Shown here piece by piece: positions 25,260-40,148 of a stretch of 64,000 nucleotides of DNA. This DNA comes from Euwallacea fornicatus (lineage: Eukaryota > Arthropoda > Insecta > Coleoptera > Curculionidae). Position numbers and translations under genes: made by a program. How positions within the stretch are numbered: position 1 is the first letter of the stretch; every line of letters starts with the position of its first letter. Where the stretch lies: the NCBI RefSeq assembly GCF_040115645.1, contig NW_027096022.1, positions 496,001-560,000 of the forward strand. Direction: 5' to 3'. The notes beneath the pieces were generated by a model. That model saw only the letters and a program-made list of their open reading frames with translations. It did no database searches and was not told the origin of the DNA.

Positions 25260-27604
25260 CTTTATGTGCTCAAACACTCAAAATGTGTGATTGTTCTAAA
25301 TTTGAAACTCGAAAACTTCGACAAATGACGACCAAATGTCTTCAACAGAGTGTCGAATTAATCAACTCGATAAGATCTTTAAGATGACAAAACACGTCAT
25401 GATTGCATCTTGTTGAATTTCAGAGAAAAATAGGACTTTATGTGCTCAAACACTCAAAATGTGTGATTGTTCTAAATTTGAAGCTCAATAACTTCGACAA
25501 ATGACGACCAAATGTTTTAAACAGAGTGTCAAATTAATCAGCTCGACGAGATCTTTAAGATGACAAAACACATCATGATTGCATCTTTTTGAATTTCCAA
25601 GAAAAATAATGCTTTATGTGCTCAAACACTCAAAATGTGTGATTGTACTAAATTTGAAGCTCAATAACGTCGACAAATGACGACCAAATGTTTTAAACAG
25701 AGTGTCAAATTAATCAACTCGACGAGATCTTTAAGATGACAAAACACATCATGATTGCATCTTGTTGAATTTCAGGGAAAAAAAGGACTTTATGTGCTCA
25801 AACACTCAAAATGTGTGATTGTTCTAAATTTGAAGCTCGAAAACTTCGACAAATGACGACCAAATGTCGTAAACAGAGTGTCAAATTAATCAACTCGATA
25901 AGATCTTTAAGATGACAAAACACGTCATGATTGCATCTTGTTGAATTTCAGAGAAAAATAGGACTTTATGTGCTCAAACACTCAAAATGTGTGATTGTTC
26001 TAAATTTGAAGCTCAATAACTTCGACAAATGACGACCAAATGTCTTAAACAGAGTGTCAAATTAATCAACTCGACGAGATCTTTAAGATGACAAAACACA
26101 TCATGATTGCATCTTGTTGAATTTCCAAGAAAAATAGTACTTTATGTGCTCAAACACAAAAAATGTGTGATTGTTCTAAATTTGAAGCTCGATAACTTCG
26201 ACAAATGACGACCAAATGTCTTAAACAGAGTGTAAAATTAATCAGCTCGACGAGATCTTTAAGATGACAAAACACATCATGATTGCATCTTGTTGAATTT
26301 CCAAGAAAAATAATGCTTTATGTGATCAAACACTCAAAATGTGTGATTGTTCTAAATTTAAAGCTCAATAACTTCGACAAATGACGACCAAATGTTTTAA
26401 ACAGAGTGTCAAATTAATCAACTCGACGAGATCTTTAAGATGACAAAACACATCATGATTGCATCTTGTTGAATTTCCAAGAAAAATAGTACTTTATGTG
26501 CTCAAACACTCAAAATGTGTGATTGTTCTAAATTTGAAGCTCGAAAACTTCGACAAATGACGACCAAATGTCGTAAACAGAGTGTCAAATTAATCAACTC
26601 GATAAGATCTTTAAGATGACAAAACACGTCATGATTGCATTTTGTTGAATTTCAGAGAAAAATAGGACATTATGTGCTCAAACACTCAAAATGTGTGATT
26701 GTTCTAAATTTGAAGCTCCATAACTTCGACAAATGACGACCAAATGTCTTAAACAGAGTGTCAAATTAATCAACTCGACGAGATCTTTAAGATGACAAAA
26801 CACATCATGATTGCATCTTGTTGAATTTCCAAGAAAAATAGTACTTTATGTGCTCAAACACTCAAAATGTGTGATTGTTCTAAATTTGAAGCTCGAAAAC
26901 TTCGACAAATGACGACCAAATGTCGTAAACAGAGTGTCAAATTAATCAACTCGATAAGATCTTTAAGATGACAAAACACGTCATGATTGCATTTTGTTGA
27001 ATTTCAGAGAAAAATAGGACTTTATGTGCTCAAACACTCAAAATGTGTGATTGTTCTAAATTTGAAGCTCAATAACTTCGACAAATGACGATCAAATGTC
27101 TTAAACAGAGTGTCAAATTAATCAACTCGACGAGATCTTTAAGATGACAAAACACATCATGATTGCATCTTGTTGAATTTCCAAGAAAAATAGTACTTTA
27201 TGTGCTCAAACACTCAAAATGTGTGATTGTTCTAAATTTGAAACTCGAAAACTTCGACAAATGACGACCAAATGTCTTCAACAGAGTGTCGAATTAATCA
27301 ACTCGATAAGATCTTTAAGATGACAAAACACGTCATGATTGCATCTTGTTGAATTTCAGAGAAAAATAGGACTTTATGTGCTCAAACACTCAAAATGTGT
27401 GATTGTTCTAAATTTGAAGCTCAATAACTTCGACAAATGACGACCAAATGTTTTAAACAGAGTGTCAAATTAATCAGCTCGACGAGATCTTTAAGATGAC
27501 AAAACACATCATGATTGCATCTTATTGAATTTCCAAGAAAAATAATGCTTTATGTGCTCAAACACTCAAAATGTGTGATTGTACTAAATTTGAAGCTCAA
27601 TAAC
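25260..27604 (+). repeat. Composite right copies of duplications D and E
   Basis: Positions 25,260-26,852 pair with 21,564-23,156, and 25,974-27,604 pair with 23,510-25,140. The segment thus switches partners part way along. A source block was probably duplicated more than once with different register shifts, or it received sequence from both neighbours by conversion. Confidence 0.8.
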
Positions 27605-28932
27605 GTCGACAAATGACGACCAAATGTTTTAAACAGAGTGTCAAATTAATCAACTCGACGAGATCTTTAAGATGACAAAACACATCATGATTGCATCTTG
27701 TTGAATTTCAGGGAAAAAAAGGACTTTATGTGCTCAAACACTCAAAATGTGTGATTGTTCTAAATTTGAAGCTCGAAAACTTCGACAAATGACGACCAAA
27801 TGTCGTAAACAGAGTGTCAAATTAATCAACTCGATAAGATCTTTAAGATGACAAAACACGTCATGATTGCATCTTGTTGAATTTCAGAGAAAAATAGGAC
27901 TTTATGTGCTCAAACACTCAAAATGTGTGATTGTTCTAAATTTGAAGCTCAATAACTTCGACAAATGACGACCAAATGTCTTAAACAGAGTGTAAAATTA
28001 ATCAGCTCGACGAGATCTTTAAGATGACAAAACACATCATGATTGCATCTTGTTGAATTTCCAAGAAAAATAATGCTTTATGTGATCAAACACTCAAAAT
28101 GTGTGATTGTTCTAAATTTAAAGCTCAATAACTTCGACAAATGACGACCAAATGTTTTAAACAGAGTGTCAAATTAATCAACTCGACGAGATCTTTAAGA
28201 TGACAAAACACATCATGATTGCATCTTGTTGAATTTCCAAGAAAAATAGTACTTTATGTGCTCAAACACTCAAAATGTGTGATTGTTCTAAATTTGAAGC
28301 TCGAAAACTTCGACAAATGACGACCAAATGTCGTAAACAGAGTGTCAAATTAATCAACTCGATAAGATCTTTAAGATGACAAAACACGTCATGATTGCAT
28401 TTTGTTGAATTTCAGAGAAAAATAGGACTTTATGTGCTCAAACACTCAAAATGTGTGATTGTTCTAAATTTGAAGCTCAATAACTTCGACAAATGACGAT
28501 CAAATGTCTTAAACAGAGTGTCAAATTAATCAACTCGACGAGATCTTTAAGATGACAAAACACATCATGATTGCATCTTGTTGAATTTCCAAGAAAAATA
28601 GTACTTTATGTGCTCAAACACTCAAAATGTGTGATTGTTCTAAATTTGAAACTCGAAAACTTCGACAAATGACGACCAAATGTCTTCAACAGAGTGTCGA
28701 ATTAATCAACTCGATAAGATCTTTAAGATGACAAAACACGTCATGATTGCATCTTGTTGAATTTCAGAGAAAAATAGGACTTTATGTGCTCAAACACTTA
28801 AAATGTGTGATTGTTCTAAATTTGAAGCTCAATAACTTCGACAAATGACGACCAAATGTTTTAAACAGAGTGTCAAATTAATCAGCTCGACGAGATCTTT
28901 AAGATGACAAAACACATCATGATTGCATCTTA

Positions 28933-30710
28933 TTGAATTTCCAAGAAAAATAATGCTTTATGTGCTCAAACACTCAAAATGTGTGATTGTACTAAATTTG
29001 AAGCTCAATAACGTCGACAAATGACGACCAAATGTTTTAAACAGAGTGTCAAATTAATCAACTCGACGAGATCTTTAAGATGACAAAACACATCATGATT
29101 GCATCTTGTTGAATTTCCAAGAAAAATAATGCTTTATGTGCTCAAACACTCAAAATGTGTGATTGTACTAAATTTGAAGCTCAATAACGTCGACAAATGA
29201 CGACCAAATGTTTTAAACAGAGTGTCAAATTAATCAACTCGACGAGATCTTTAAGATGACAAAACACATCATGATTGCATCTTGTTGAATTTCAGGGAAA
29301 AAAAGGACTTTATGTGCTCAAACACTCAAAATGTGTGATTGTTCTAAATTTGAAGCTCGAAAACTTCGACAAATGACGACCAAATGTCTTAAACAGAGTG
29401 TCAAATTAATCAACTCGACGAGATCTTTAAGATGACAAAACACATCATGATTGCATCTTGTTGAATTTCAGGGAAAAAAAGGACTTTATGTGCTCAAACA
29501 CTCAAAATGTGTGATTGTTCTAAATTTGAAGCTCAATAACTTCGACAAATGACGACCAAATGTCTTAAACAGAGTGAAAAATTAATCAACTCGACGAGAT
29601 CTTTAAGATGACAAAACACATCATGATTGCATCTTGTTGAATTTCCAAGAAAAATAATGCTTTATGTGCTCAAACACAAAAAATGTGTGATTGTTCCAAA
29701 TTTGAAGCTCGATAACTTCGACAAATGACGACCAAATGTCTTAAACAGAGTGTCAAATTAATCAGCTCGACGAGATCTTTAAGATGACAAAACACATCAT
29801 GATTGCATCTTGTTGAATTTCCAAGAAAAATAATGCTTTATGTGATCAAACACTCAAAATGTGTGATTGTTCTAAATTTAAAGCTCAATAACTTCGACAA
29901 ATGACGACCAAATGTTTTAAACAGAGTGTCAAATTAATCAACTCGACGAGATCTTTAAGATGACAAAACACATCATGATTGCATCTTGTTGAATTTCCAA
30001 GAAAAATAGTACTTTATGTGCTCAAACACTCAAAATGTGTGATTGTTCTAAATTTGAAGCTCGAAAACTTCGACAAATGACGACCAAATGTCTTCAACAG
30101 AGTGTCAAATTAATCAGCTCGACGAGATCTTTAAGATGACAAAACACATCATGATTGCATCTTGTTGAATTTCCAAGAAAAATAATGCTTTATGTGATCA
30201 AACACTCAAAATGTGTGATTGTTCTAAATTTGAAGCTCAATAACTTCGACAAATGACGACCAAATGTCTTAAACAGAGTGTCAAATTAATCAGCTCGACG
30301 AGATCTTTAAGATGACAAAACACATCATGATTGCATCTTGTTGAATTTCCAAGAAAAATAATGCTTTATGTGATCAAACACTCAAAATGTGTGATTGTTC
30401 TAAATTTGAAGCTCAATAACTTCGACAAATGACGACCAAATGTCTTAAACAGAGTGTCAAATTAATCAACTCGACGAGATCTTTAAGATGACAAAACACA
30501 TCATGATTGCATCTTGTTGAATTTCAGGGAAAAATAGGACTTTATGTGCTCAAACACTCAAAATGTGTGATTGTACTAAATTTGAAGCTCAATAACGTCG
30601 ACAAATGACGACCAAATGTTTTAAACAGAGTGTCAAATTAATCAACTCGACGAGATCTTTAAGATGACAAAACACATCATGATTGCATCTTGTTGAATTT
30701 CCAAGAAAAA
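28933..30710 (+). repeat. Segmental duplication C, right copy
   Basis: Partner of 19,429-21,206 at 9,504 bp. It carries the ancestral-looking state at the four differing sites (CACATCATG, ATGACGACC, TTTATGTGATC, GTGCTCAAAC). These are the array-wide majority bases, so the left copy is the one that mutated. Confidence 0.85.
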
Positions 30711-30949
30711 CAGTACTTTATGTGCTCAAACACTCAAAATGTGTGATTGTTCTAAATTTGAAGCTCGAAAACTTCGACAAATGACGACCAAATGTCTTCA
30801 ACAGAGTGTCAAATTAATCAACTCGACGAGATCTTTAAGATGGCAAAACACATCATGATTGCATCTTGTTGAATTTCCAAGAAAAATAATGCTTTATGTG
30901 ATCAAACACTCAAAATGTGTGATTGTTCTAACTTTGAAGCTCAATAACT

Positions 30950-32787
30950 TCGACAAATGACGACCAAATGTTTTAAACAGAGTGTCAAATTAATCAACTC
31001 GACGAGATCTTTAAGATGACAAAACACATCATGATTGCATCTTGTTGAATTTCCAAGAAAAATAATGCTTTATGTGCTCAAACACTCAAAATGTGTGATT
31101 GTACTAAATTTGAAGCTCAATAACGTCGACAAATGACGACCAAATGTTTTAAACAGAGTGTCAAATTAATCAGCTCGACGAGATCTTTAAGATGACAAAA
31201 CACATCATGATTGCATCTTATTGAATTTCCAAGAAAAATAATGCTTTATGTGCTCAAACACTCAAAATGTGTGATTGTACTAAATTTGAAGCTCAATAAC
31301 GTCGACAAATGACGACCAAATGTTTTAAACAGAGTGTCAAATTAATCAACTCGACGAGATCTTTAAGATGACAAAACACATCATGATTGCATCTTGTTGA
31401 ATTTCCAAGAAAAATAATGCTTTATGTGCTCAAACACTCAAAATGTGTGATTGTTCTAAATTTGAAACTCGAAAACTTCGACAAATGACGACCAAATGTC
31501 TTCAACAGAGTGTCGAATTAATCAACTCGATAAGATCTTTAAGATGACAAAACACGTCATGATTGCATCTTGTTGAATTTCAGAGAAAAATAGGACTTTA
31601 TGTGCTCAAACACTCAAAATGTGTGATTGTTCTAAATTTGAAGCTCAATAACTTCGACAAATGACGACCAAATGTTTTAAACAGAGTGTCAAATTAATCA
31701 GCTCGACGAGATCTTTAAGATGACAAAACACATCATGATTGCATCTTGTTGAATTTCCAAGAAAAATAATGCTTTATGTGCTCAAACACTCAAAATGTGT
31801 GATTGTTCTAAATTTGAAGCTCAATAACGTCGACAAATGACGACCAAATGTTTTAAACAGAGTGTCAAATTAATCAACTCGACGAGATCTTTAAGATGAC
31901 AAAACACATCATGATTGCATCTTGTTGAATTTCAGGGAAAAAAAGGACTTTATGTGCTCAAACACTCAAAATGTGTGATTGTTCTAAATTTGAAGCTCGA
32001 AAACTTCGACAAATGACGACCAAATGTCGTAAACAGAGTGTCAAATTAATCAACTCGATAAGATCTTTAAGATGACAAAACACGTCATGATTGCATCTTG
32101 TTGAATTTCAGAGAAAAATAGGACTTTATGTGCTCAAACACTCAAAATGTGTGATTGTTCTAAATTTGAAGCTCCATAACTTCGACAAATGACGACCAAA
32201 TGTCTTAAACAGAGTGTAAAATTAATCAGCTCGACGAGATCTTTAAGATGACAAAACACATCATGATTGCATCTTGTTGAATTTCCAAGAAAAATAGTAC
32301 TTTATGTGCTCAAACACAAAAAATGTGTGATTGTTCTAAATTTGAAGCTCGATAACTTCGACAAATGACGACCAAATGTCTTAAACAGAGTGTAAAATTA
32401 ATCAGCTCGACGAGATCTTTAAGATGACAAAACACATCATGATTGCATCTTGTTGAATTTCCAAGAAAAATAATGCTTTATGTGATCAAACACTCAAAAT
32501 GTGTGATTGTTCTAAATTTAAAGCTCAATAACTTCGACAAATGACGACCAAATGTTTTAAACAGAGTGTCAAATTAATCAACTCGACGAGATCTTTAAGA
32601 TGACAAAACACATCATGATTGCATCTTGTTGAATTTCCAAGAAAAATAGTACTTTATGTGCTCAAACACTCAAAATGTGTGATTGTTCTAAATTTGAAGC
32701 TCGAAAACTTCGACAAATGACGACCAAATGTCGTAAACAGAGTGTCAAATTAATCAACTCGATAAGATCTTTAAGATGACAAAACAC
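30950..32787 (+). repeat. Segmental duplication F, left copy (15-monomer offset)
   Basis: Matches 33,589-35,426 at 2,639 bp, which is 15 monomers less the 1-bp loss near 33.52 kb lying between them. Shared features are the GCATCTTATTG monomer (31,213/33,852) and two successive GTGTAAAATTAATCAG monomers (near 32,215 and 32,390, and near 34,855 and 35,030). One difference was seen: GCTCCATAAC at 32,175 against GCTCAATAAC. Confidence 0.85.
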
Positions 32788-33520
32788 ATCATGATTGCAT
32801 CTTGTTGAATTTCCAAGAAAAATAGTACTTTATGTGCTCAAACACTCAAAATGTGTGATTGTTCTAAATTTGAAGCTCGAAAACTTCGACAAATGACGAC
32901 CAAATGTTTTAAACAGAGTGTCAAATTAATCAACTCGACGAGATCTTTAAGATGACAAAACACATCATGATTGCATCTTGTTGAATTTCCAAGAAAAATA
33001 GTACTTTATGTGCTCAAACACTCAAAATGTGTGATTGTTCTAAATTTAAAGCTCAATAACTTCGACAAATGACGACCAAATGTTTTAAACAGAGTGTCAA
33101 ATTAATCAACTCGACGAGATCTTTAAGATGACAAAACACATCATGATTGCATCTTGTTGAATTTCCAAGAAAAATAGTACTTTATGTGCTCAAACACTCA
33201 AAATGTGTGATTGTTCTAAATTTGAAACTCGAAAACTTCGACAAATGACGACCAAATGTCTTCAACAGAGTGTCGAATTAATCAACTCGATAAGATCTTT
33301 AAGATGACAAAACACGTCATGATTGCATCTTGTTGAATTTCAGAGAAAAATAGGACTTTATGTGCTCAAACACTCAAAATGTGTGATTGTTCTAAATTTG
33401 AAGCTCAATAACTTCGACAAATGACGACCAAATGTTTTAAACAGAGTGTCAAATTAATCAGCTCGACGAGATCTTTAAGATGACAAAACACATCATGATT
33501 GCATCTTGTTGAATTTCCAA

Positions 33521-33530
33521 GAAAATAATG
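33521..33530 (+). repeat. 1-bp deletion in A-tract (175-bp monomer)
   Basis: CCAAGAAAATAATGC replaces CCAAGAAAAATAATGC, a loss of one A. It is the only homopolymer length change I found. It could be real or a residual sequencing error, since A-runs are the usual error site. Confidence 0.8.
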
Positions 33531-33588
33531 CTTTATGTGCTCAAACACTCAAAATGTGTGATTGTACTAAATTTGAAGCTCAATAACG

Positions 33589-35426
33589 TCGACAAATGAC
33601 GACCAAATGTTTTAAACAGAGTGTCAAATTAATCAACTCGACGAGATCTTTAAGATGACAAAACACATCATGATTGCATCTTGTTGAATTTCCAAGAAAA
33701 ATAATGCTTTATGTGCTCAAACACTCAAAATGTGTGATTGTACTAAATTTGAAGCTCAATAACGTCGACAAATGACGACCAAATGTTTTAAACAGAGTGT
33801 CAAATTAATCAGCTCGACGAGATCTTTAAGATGACAAAACACATCATGATTGCATCTTATTGAATTTCCAAGAAAAATAATGCTTTATGTGCTCAAACAC
33901 TCAAAATGTGTGATTGTACTAAATTTGAAGCTCAATAACGTCGACAAATGACGACCAAATGTTTTAAACAGAGTGTCAAATTAATCAACTCGACGAGATC
34001 TTTAAGATGACAAAACACATCATGATTGCATCTTGTTGAATTTCCAAGAAAAATAATGCTTTATGTGCTCAAACACTCAAAATGTGTGATTGTTCTAAAT
34101 TTGAAACTCGAAAACTTCGACAAATGACGACCAAATGTCTTCAACAGAGTGTCGAATTAATCAACTCGATAAGATCTTTAAGATGACAAAACACGTCATG
34201 ATTGCATCTTGTTGAATTTCAGAGAAAAATAGGACTTTATGTGCTCAAACACTCAAAATGTGTGATTGTTCTAAATTTGAAGCTCAATAACTTCGACAAA
34301 TGACGACCAAATGTTTTAAACAGAGTGTCAAATTAATCAGCTCGACGAGATCTTTAAGATGACAAAACACATCATGATTGCATCTTGTTGAATTTCCAAG
34401 AAAAATAATGCTTTATGTGCTCAAACACTCAAAATGTGTGATTGTTCTAAATTTGAAGCTCAATAACGTCGACAAATGACGACCAAATGTTTTAAACAGA
34501 GTGTCAAATTAATCAACTCGACGAGATCTTTAAGATGACAAAACACATCATGATTGCATCTTGTTGAATTTCAGGGAAAAAAAGGACTTTATGTGCTCAA
34601 ACACTCAAAATGTGTGATTGTTCTAAATTTGAAGCTCGAAAACTTCGACAAATGACGACCAAATGTCGTAAACAGAGTGTCAAATTAATCAACTCGATAA
34701 GATCTTTAAGATGACAAAACACGTCATGATTGCATCTTGTTGAATTTCAGAGAAAAATAGGACTTTATGTGCTCAAACACTCAAAATGTGTGATTGTTCT
34801 AAATTTGAAGCTCAATAACTTCGACAAATGACGACCAAATGTCTTAAACAGAGTGTAAAATTAATCAGCTCGACGAGATCTTTAAGATGACAAAACACAT
34901 CATGATTGCATCTTGTTGAATTTCCAAGAAAAATAGTACTTTATGTGCTCAAACACAAAAAATGTGTGATTGTTCTAAATTTGAAGCTCGATAACTTCGA
35001 CAAATGACGACCAAATGTCTTAAACAGAGTGTAAAATTAATCAGCTCGACGAGATCTTTAAGATGACAAAACACATCATGATTGCATCTTGTTGAATTTC
35101 CAAGAAAAATAATGCTTTATGTGATCAAACACTCAAAATGTGTGATTGTTCTAAATTTAAAGCTCAATAACTTCGACAAATGACGACCAAATGTTTTAAA
35201 CAGAGTGTCAAATTAATCAACTCGACGAGATCTTTAAGATGACAAAACACATCATGATTGCATCTTGTTGAATTTCCAAGAAAAATAGTACTTTATGTGC
35301 TCAAACACTCAAAATGTGTGATTGTTCTAAATTTGAAGCTCGAAAACTTCGACAAATGACGACCAAATGTCGTAAACAGAGTGTCAAATTAATCAACTCG
35401 ATAAGATCTTTAAGATGACAAAACAC
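33589..35426 (+). repeat. Segmental duplication F, right copy
   Basis: Partner of 30,950-32,787. The match ends where ACGTCATG (35,427) replaces ACATCATG. The left copy continues there with a different monomer series, so the breakpoint falls inside a CTCGATAAG monomer. Confidence 0.85.
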
Positions 35427-36628
35427 GTCATGATTGCATTTTGTTGAATTTCAGAGAAAAATAGGACTTTATGTGCTCAAACACTCAAAATGTGTGATTG
35501 TTCTAAATTTGAAGCTCCATAACTTCGACAAATGACGACCAAATGTCTTAAACAGAGTGTCAAATTAATCAACTCGACGAGATCTTTAAGATGACAAAAC
35601 ACATCATGATTGCATCTTGTTGAATTTCCAAGAAAAATAGTACTTTATGTGCTCAAACACTCAAAATGTGTGATTGTTCTAAATTTGAAGCTCGAAAACT
35701 TCGACAAATGACGACCAAATGTCGTAAACAGAGTGTCAAATTAATCAACTCGATAAGATCTTTAAGATGACAAAACACGTCATGATTGCATTTTGTTGAA
35801 TTTCAGAGAAAAATAGGACTTTATGTGCTCAAACACTCAAAATGTGTGATTGTTCTAAATTTGAAGCTCAATAACTTCGACAAATGACGATCAAATGTTT
35901 TAAACAGAGTGTCAAATTAATCAACTCGACGAGATCTTTAAGATGACAAAACACATCATGATTGCATCTTGTTGAATTTCCAAGAAAAATAGTACTTTAT
36001 GTGCTCAAACACTCAAAATGTGTGATTGTTCTAAATTTGAAGCTCGAAAACTTCGACAAATGACGACCAAATGTCTTCAACAGAGTGTCAAATTAATCAG
36101 CTCGACGAGATCTTTAAGATGACAAAACACATCATGATTGCATCTTGTTGAATTTCCAAGAAAAATAATGCTTTATGTGATCAAACACTCAAAATGTGTG
36201 ATTGTTCTAAATTTGAAGCTCAATAACTTCGACAAATGACGACCAAATGTCTTAAACAGAGTGTCAAATTAATCAGCTCGACGAGATCTTTAAGATGACA
36301 AAACACATCATGATTGCATCTTGTTGAATTTCCAAGAAAAATAATGCTTTATGTGATCAAACACTCAAAATGTGTGATTGTTCTAAATTTGAAGCTCAAT
36401 AACTTCGACAAATGACGACCAAATGTCTTAAACAGAGTGTCAAATTAATCAACTCGACGAGATCTTTAAGATGACAAAACACATCATGATTGCATCTTGT
36501 TGAATTTCAGGGAAAAATAGGACTTTATGTGCTCAAACACTCAAAATGTGTGATTGTATTAAATTTGAAGCTCAATAACGTCGACAAATGACGACCAAAT
36601 GTTTTAAACAGAGTGTCAAATTAATCAA

Positions 36629-39600
36629 CTCGACGAGATCTTTAAGATGACAAAACACATCATGATTGCATCTTGTTGAATTTCAGGGAAAAATAGGACT
36701 TTATGTGCTCAAACACTCAAAATGTGTGATTGTATTAAATTTGAAGCTCAATAACGTCGACAAATGACGACCAAATGTTTTAAACAGAGTGTCAAATTAA
36801 TCAACTCGACGAGATCTTTAAGATGACAAAACACATCATGATTGCATCTTGTTGAATTTCCAAGAAAAACAGTACTTTATGTGCTCAAACACTCAAAATG
36901 TGTGATTGTTCTAAATTTGAAGCTCGAAAACTTCGACAAATGACGACCAAATGTCTTCAACAGAGTGTCAAATTAATCAACTCGACGAGATCTTTAAGAT
37001 GGCAAAACACATCATGATTGCATCTTGTTGAATTTCCAAGAAAAATAATGCTTTATGTGATCAAACACTCAAAATGTGTGATTGTTCTAACTTTGAAGCT
37101 CAATAACTTCGACAAATGACGACCAAATGTTTTAAACAGAGTGTCAAATTAATCAACTCGACGAGATCTTTAAGATGACAAAACACATCATGATTGCATC
37201 TTGTTGAATTTCCAAGAAAAATAGTACTTTATGTGCTCAAACACTCAAAATGTGTGATTGTTCTAAATTTGAAACTCGAAAACTTCGACAAATGACGACC
37301 AAATGTCTTCAACAGAGTGTCGAATTAATCAGCTCGACGAGATCTTTAAGATGACAAAACACATCATGATTGCATCTTGTTGAATTTCCAAGAAAAATAA
37401 TGCTTTATGTGATCAAACACTCAAAATGTGTGATTGTTCTAAATTTAAAGCTCAATAACTTCGACAAATGACGACCAAATGTTTTAAACAGAGTGTCAAA
37501 TTAATCAACTCGACGAGATCTTTAAGATGACAAAACACATCATGATTGCATCTTGTTGAATTTCCAAGAAAAATAGTACTTTATGTGCTCAAACACTCAA
37601 AATGTGTGATTGTTCTAAATTTGAAGCTCGAAAACTTCGACAAATGACGACCAAATGTCTTCAACAGAGTGTCAAATTAATCAGCTCTACGAGATCTTTA
37701 AGATGACAAAACACATCATGATTGCATCTTGTTGAATTTCCAAGAAAAATAATGCTTTATGTGATCAAACACTCAAAATGTGTGATTGTTCTAAATTTGA
37801 AGCTCAATAACTTCGACAAATGACGACCAAATGTCTTAAACAGAGTGTCAAATTAATCAGCTCGACGAGATCTTTAAGATGACAAAACACATCATGATTG
37901 CATCTTGTTGAATTTCCAAGAAAAATAATGCTTTATGTGATCAAACACTCAAAATGTGTGATTGTTCTAAATTTGAAGCTCAATAACTTCGACAAATGAC
38001 GACCAAATGTCTTAAACAGAGTGTCAAATTAATCAACTCGACGAGATCTTTAAGATGACAAAACACATCATGATTGCATCTTGTTGAATTTCAGGGAAAA
38101 ATAGGACTTTATATGCTCAAACACTCAAAATGTGTGATTGTACTAAATTTGAAGCTCAATAACGTCGACAAATGACGACCAAATGTTTTAAACAGAGTGT
38201 CAAATTAATCAACTCGACGAGATCTTTAAGATGACAAAACACATCATGATTGCATCTTGTTGAATTTCAGGGAAAAATAGGACTTTATGTGCTCAAACAC
38301 TCAAAATGTGTGATTGTACTAAATTTGAAGCTCAATAACGTCGACAAATGACGACCAAATGTTTTAAACAGAGTGTCAAATTAATCAACTCGATAAAATC
38401 TTTAAGATGACAAAACACGTCATGATTGCATCTTGTTGAATTTCAGAGAAAAATAGGACTTTATGTGCTCAAACACTCAAAATGTGTGATTGTTCTAAAT
38501 TTGAAGCTCAATAACTTCGACAAATGACGACCAAATGTCTTAAACAGAGTGTCAAATTAATCAACTCGACGAGATCTTTAAGATGACAAAACACATCATG
38601 ATTGCATTTTGTTGAATTTCCAAGAAAAATAGTACTTTATGTGCTCAAACACAAAAAATGTGTGATTGTTCCAAATTTGAAGCTCGATAACTTCGACAAA
38701 TGACGACCAAATGTCTTAAACAGAGTGTCAAATTAATCAGCTCGACGAGATCTTTAAGATGACAAAACACATCATGATTGCATCTTGTTGAATTTCCAAG
38801 AAAAATAATGCTTTATGTGATCAAACACTCAAAATGTGTGATTGTTCTAAATTTGAAGCTCAATAACGTCGACAAATGACGACCAAATGTTTTAAACAGA
38901 GCGTCAAATTAATCAACTCGACGAGATCTTTAAGATGACAAAACACATCATGATTGCATCTTGTTGAATTTCCAAGAAAAACAGTACTTTATGTGCTCAA
39001 ACACTCAAAATGTGTGATTGTTCTAAATTTGAAGCTCGAAAACTTCGACAAATGACGACCAAATGTCTTCAACAGAGTGTCAAATTAATCAGCTCGACGA
39101 GATCTTTAAGATGACAAAACACATCATGATTGCATCTTGTTGAATTTCCAAGAAAAATAATGCTTTATGTGATCAAACACTCAAAATGTGTGATTGTTCT
39201 AATTTTGAAGCTCAATAACTTCGACAAATGACGACCAAATGTTTTAAACAGAGTGTCAAATTAATCAACTCGACGAGATCTTTAAGATGACAAAACACAT
39301 CATGATTGCATCTTGTTGAATTTCCAAGAAAAACAGTACTTTATGTGCTCAAACACTCAAAATGTGTGATTGTTCTAAATTTGAAGCTCAATAACTTCGA
39401 CAAATGACGACCAAATGTTTTAAACAGAGTGTCAAATTAATCAGCTCGACGAGATCTTTAAGATGACAAAACACATCATGATTGCATCTTGTTGAATTTC
39501 CAAGAAAAATAATGCTTTATGTGATCAAACACTCAAAATGTGTGATTGTTCTAACTTTGAAGCTCAATAACTTCGACAAATGACGACCAAATGTTTTAAA

Positions 39601-39901
39601 CAGAGTGTCAAATTAATCAACTCGACGAGATCTTTAAGATGACAAAACACATCATGATTGCATCTTGTTGAATTTCCAAGAAAAATAGTACTTTATGTGC
39701 TCAAACACTCAAAATGTGTGATTGTTCTAAATTTGAAGCTCAATAACTTCGACAAATGACGACCAAATGTTTTAAACAGAGTGTCAAATTAATCAGCTCG
39801 ACGAGATCTTTAAGATGACAAAACACATCATGATTGCATCTTGTTGAATTTCCAAGAAAAATAATGCTTTATGTGCTCAAACACTCAAAATGTGTGATTG
39901 T
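36629..39901 (+). repeat. Segmental duplication G, left copy (20-monomer offset)
   Basis: 3,273 bp matching 40,149-43,421 at exactly 3,520 bp. Rare shared mutations are TGTATTAAAT (36,731/40,251), TTTATATGCTC (38,111/41,631), CTCGATAAAATC (near 38,391/41,911), GAGCGTCAAATT (near 38,900/42,420) and TCTAATTTTGAAG (39,201/42,721). Two differences were found: 37,059 G / 40,579 C, and 37,688 T / 41,208 G. Confidence 0.9.
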
Positions 39902-40148
39902 TCTAAATTTGAAGCTCGAAAACTTCGACAAATGACGACCAAATGTCTTCAACAGAGTGTCAAATTAATCAGCTCGACGAGATCTTTAAGATGACAAAAC
40001 ACATCATGATTGCATCTTGTTGAATTTCCAAGAAAAATAATGCTTTATGTGATCAAACACTCAAAATGTGTGATTGTTCTAAATTTGAAGCTCAATAACT
40101 TCGACAAATGACGACCAAATGTCTTAAACAGAGTGTCAAATTAATCAG

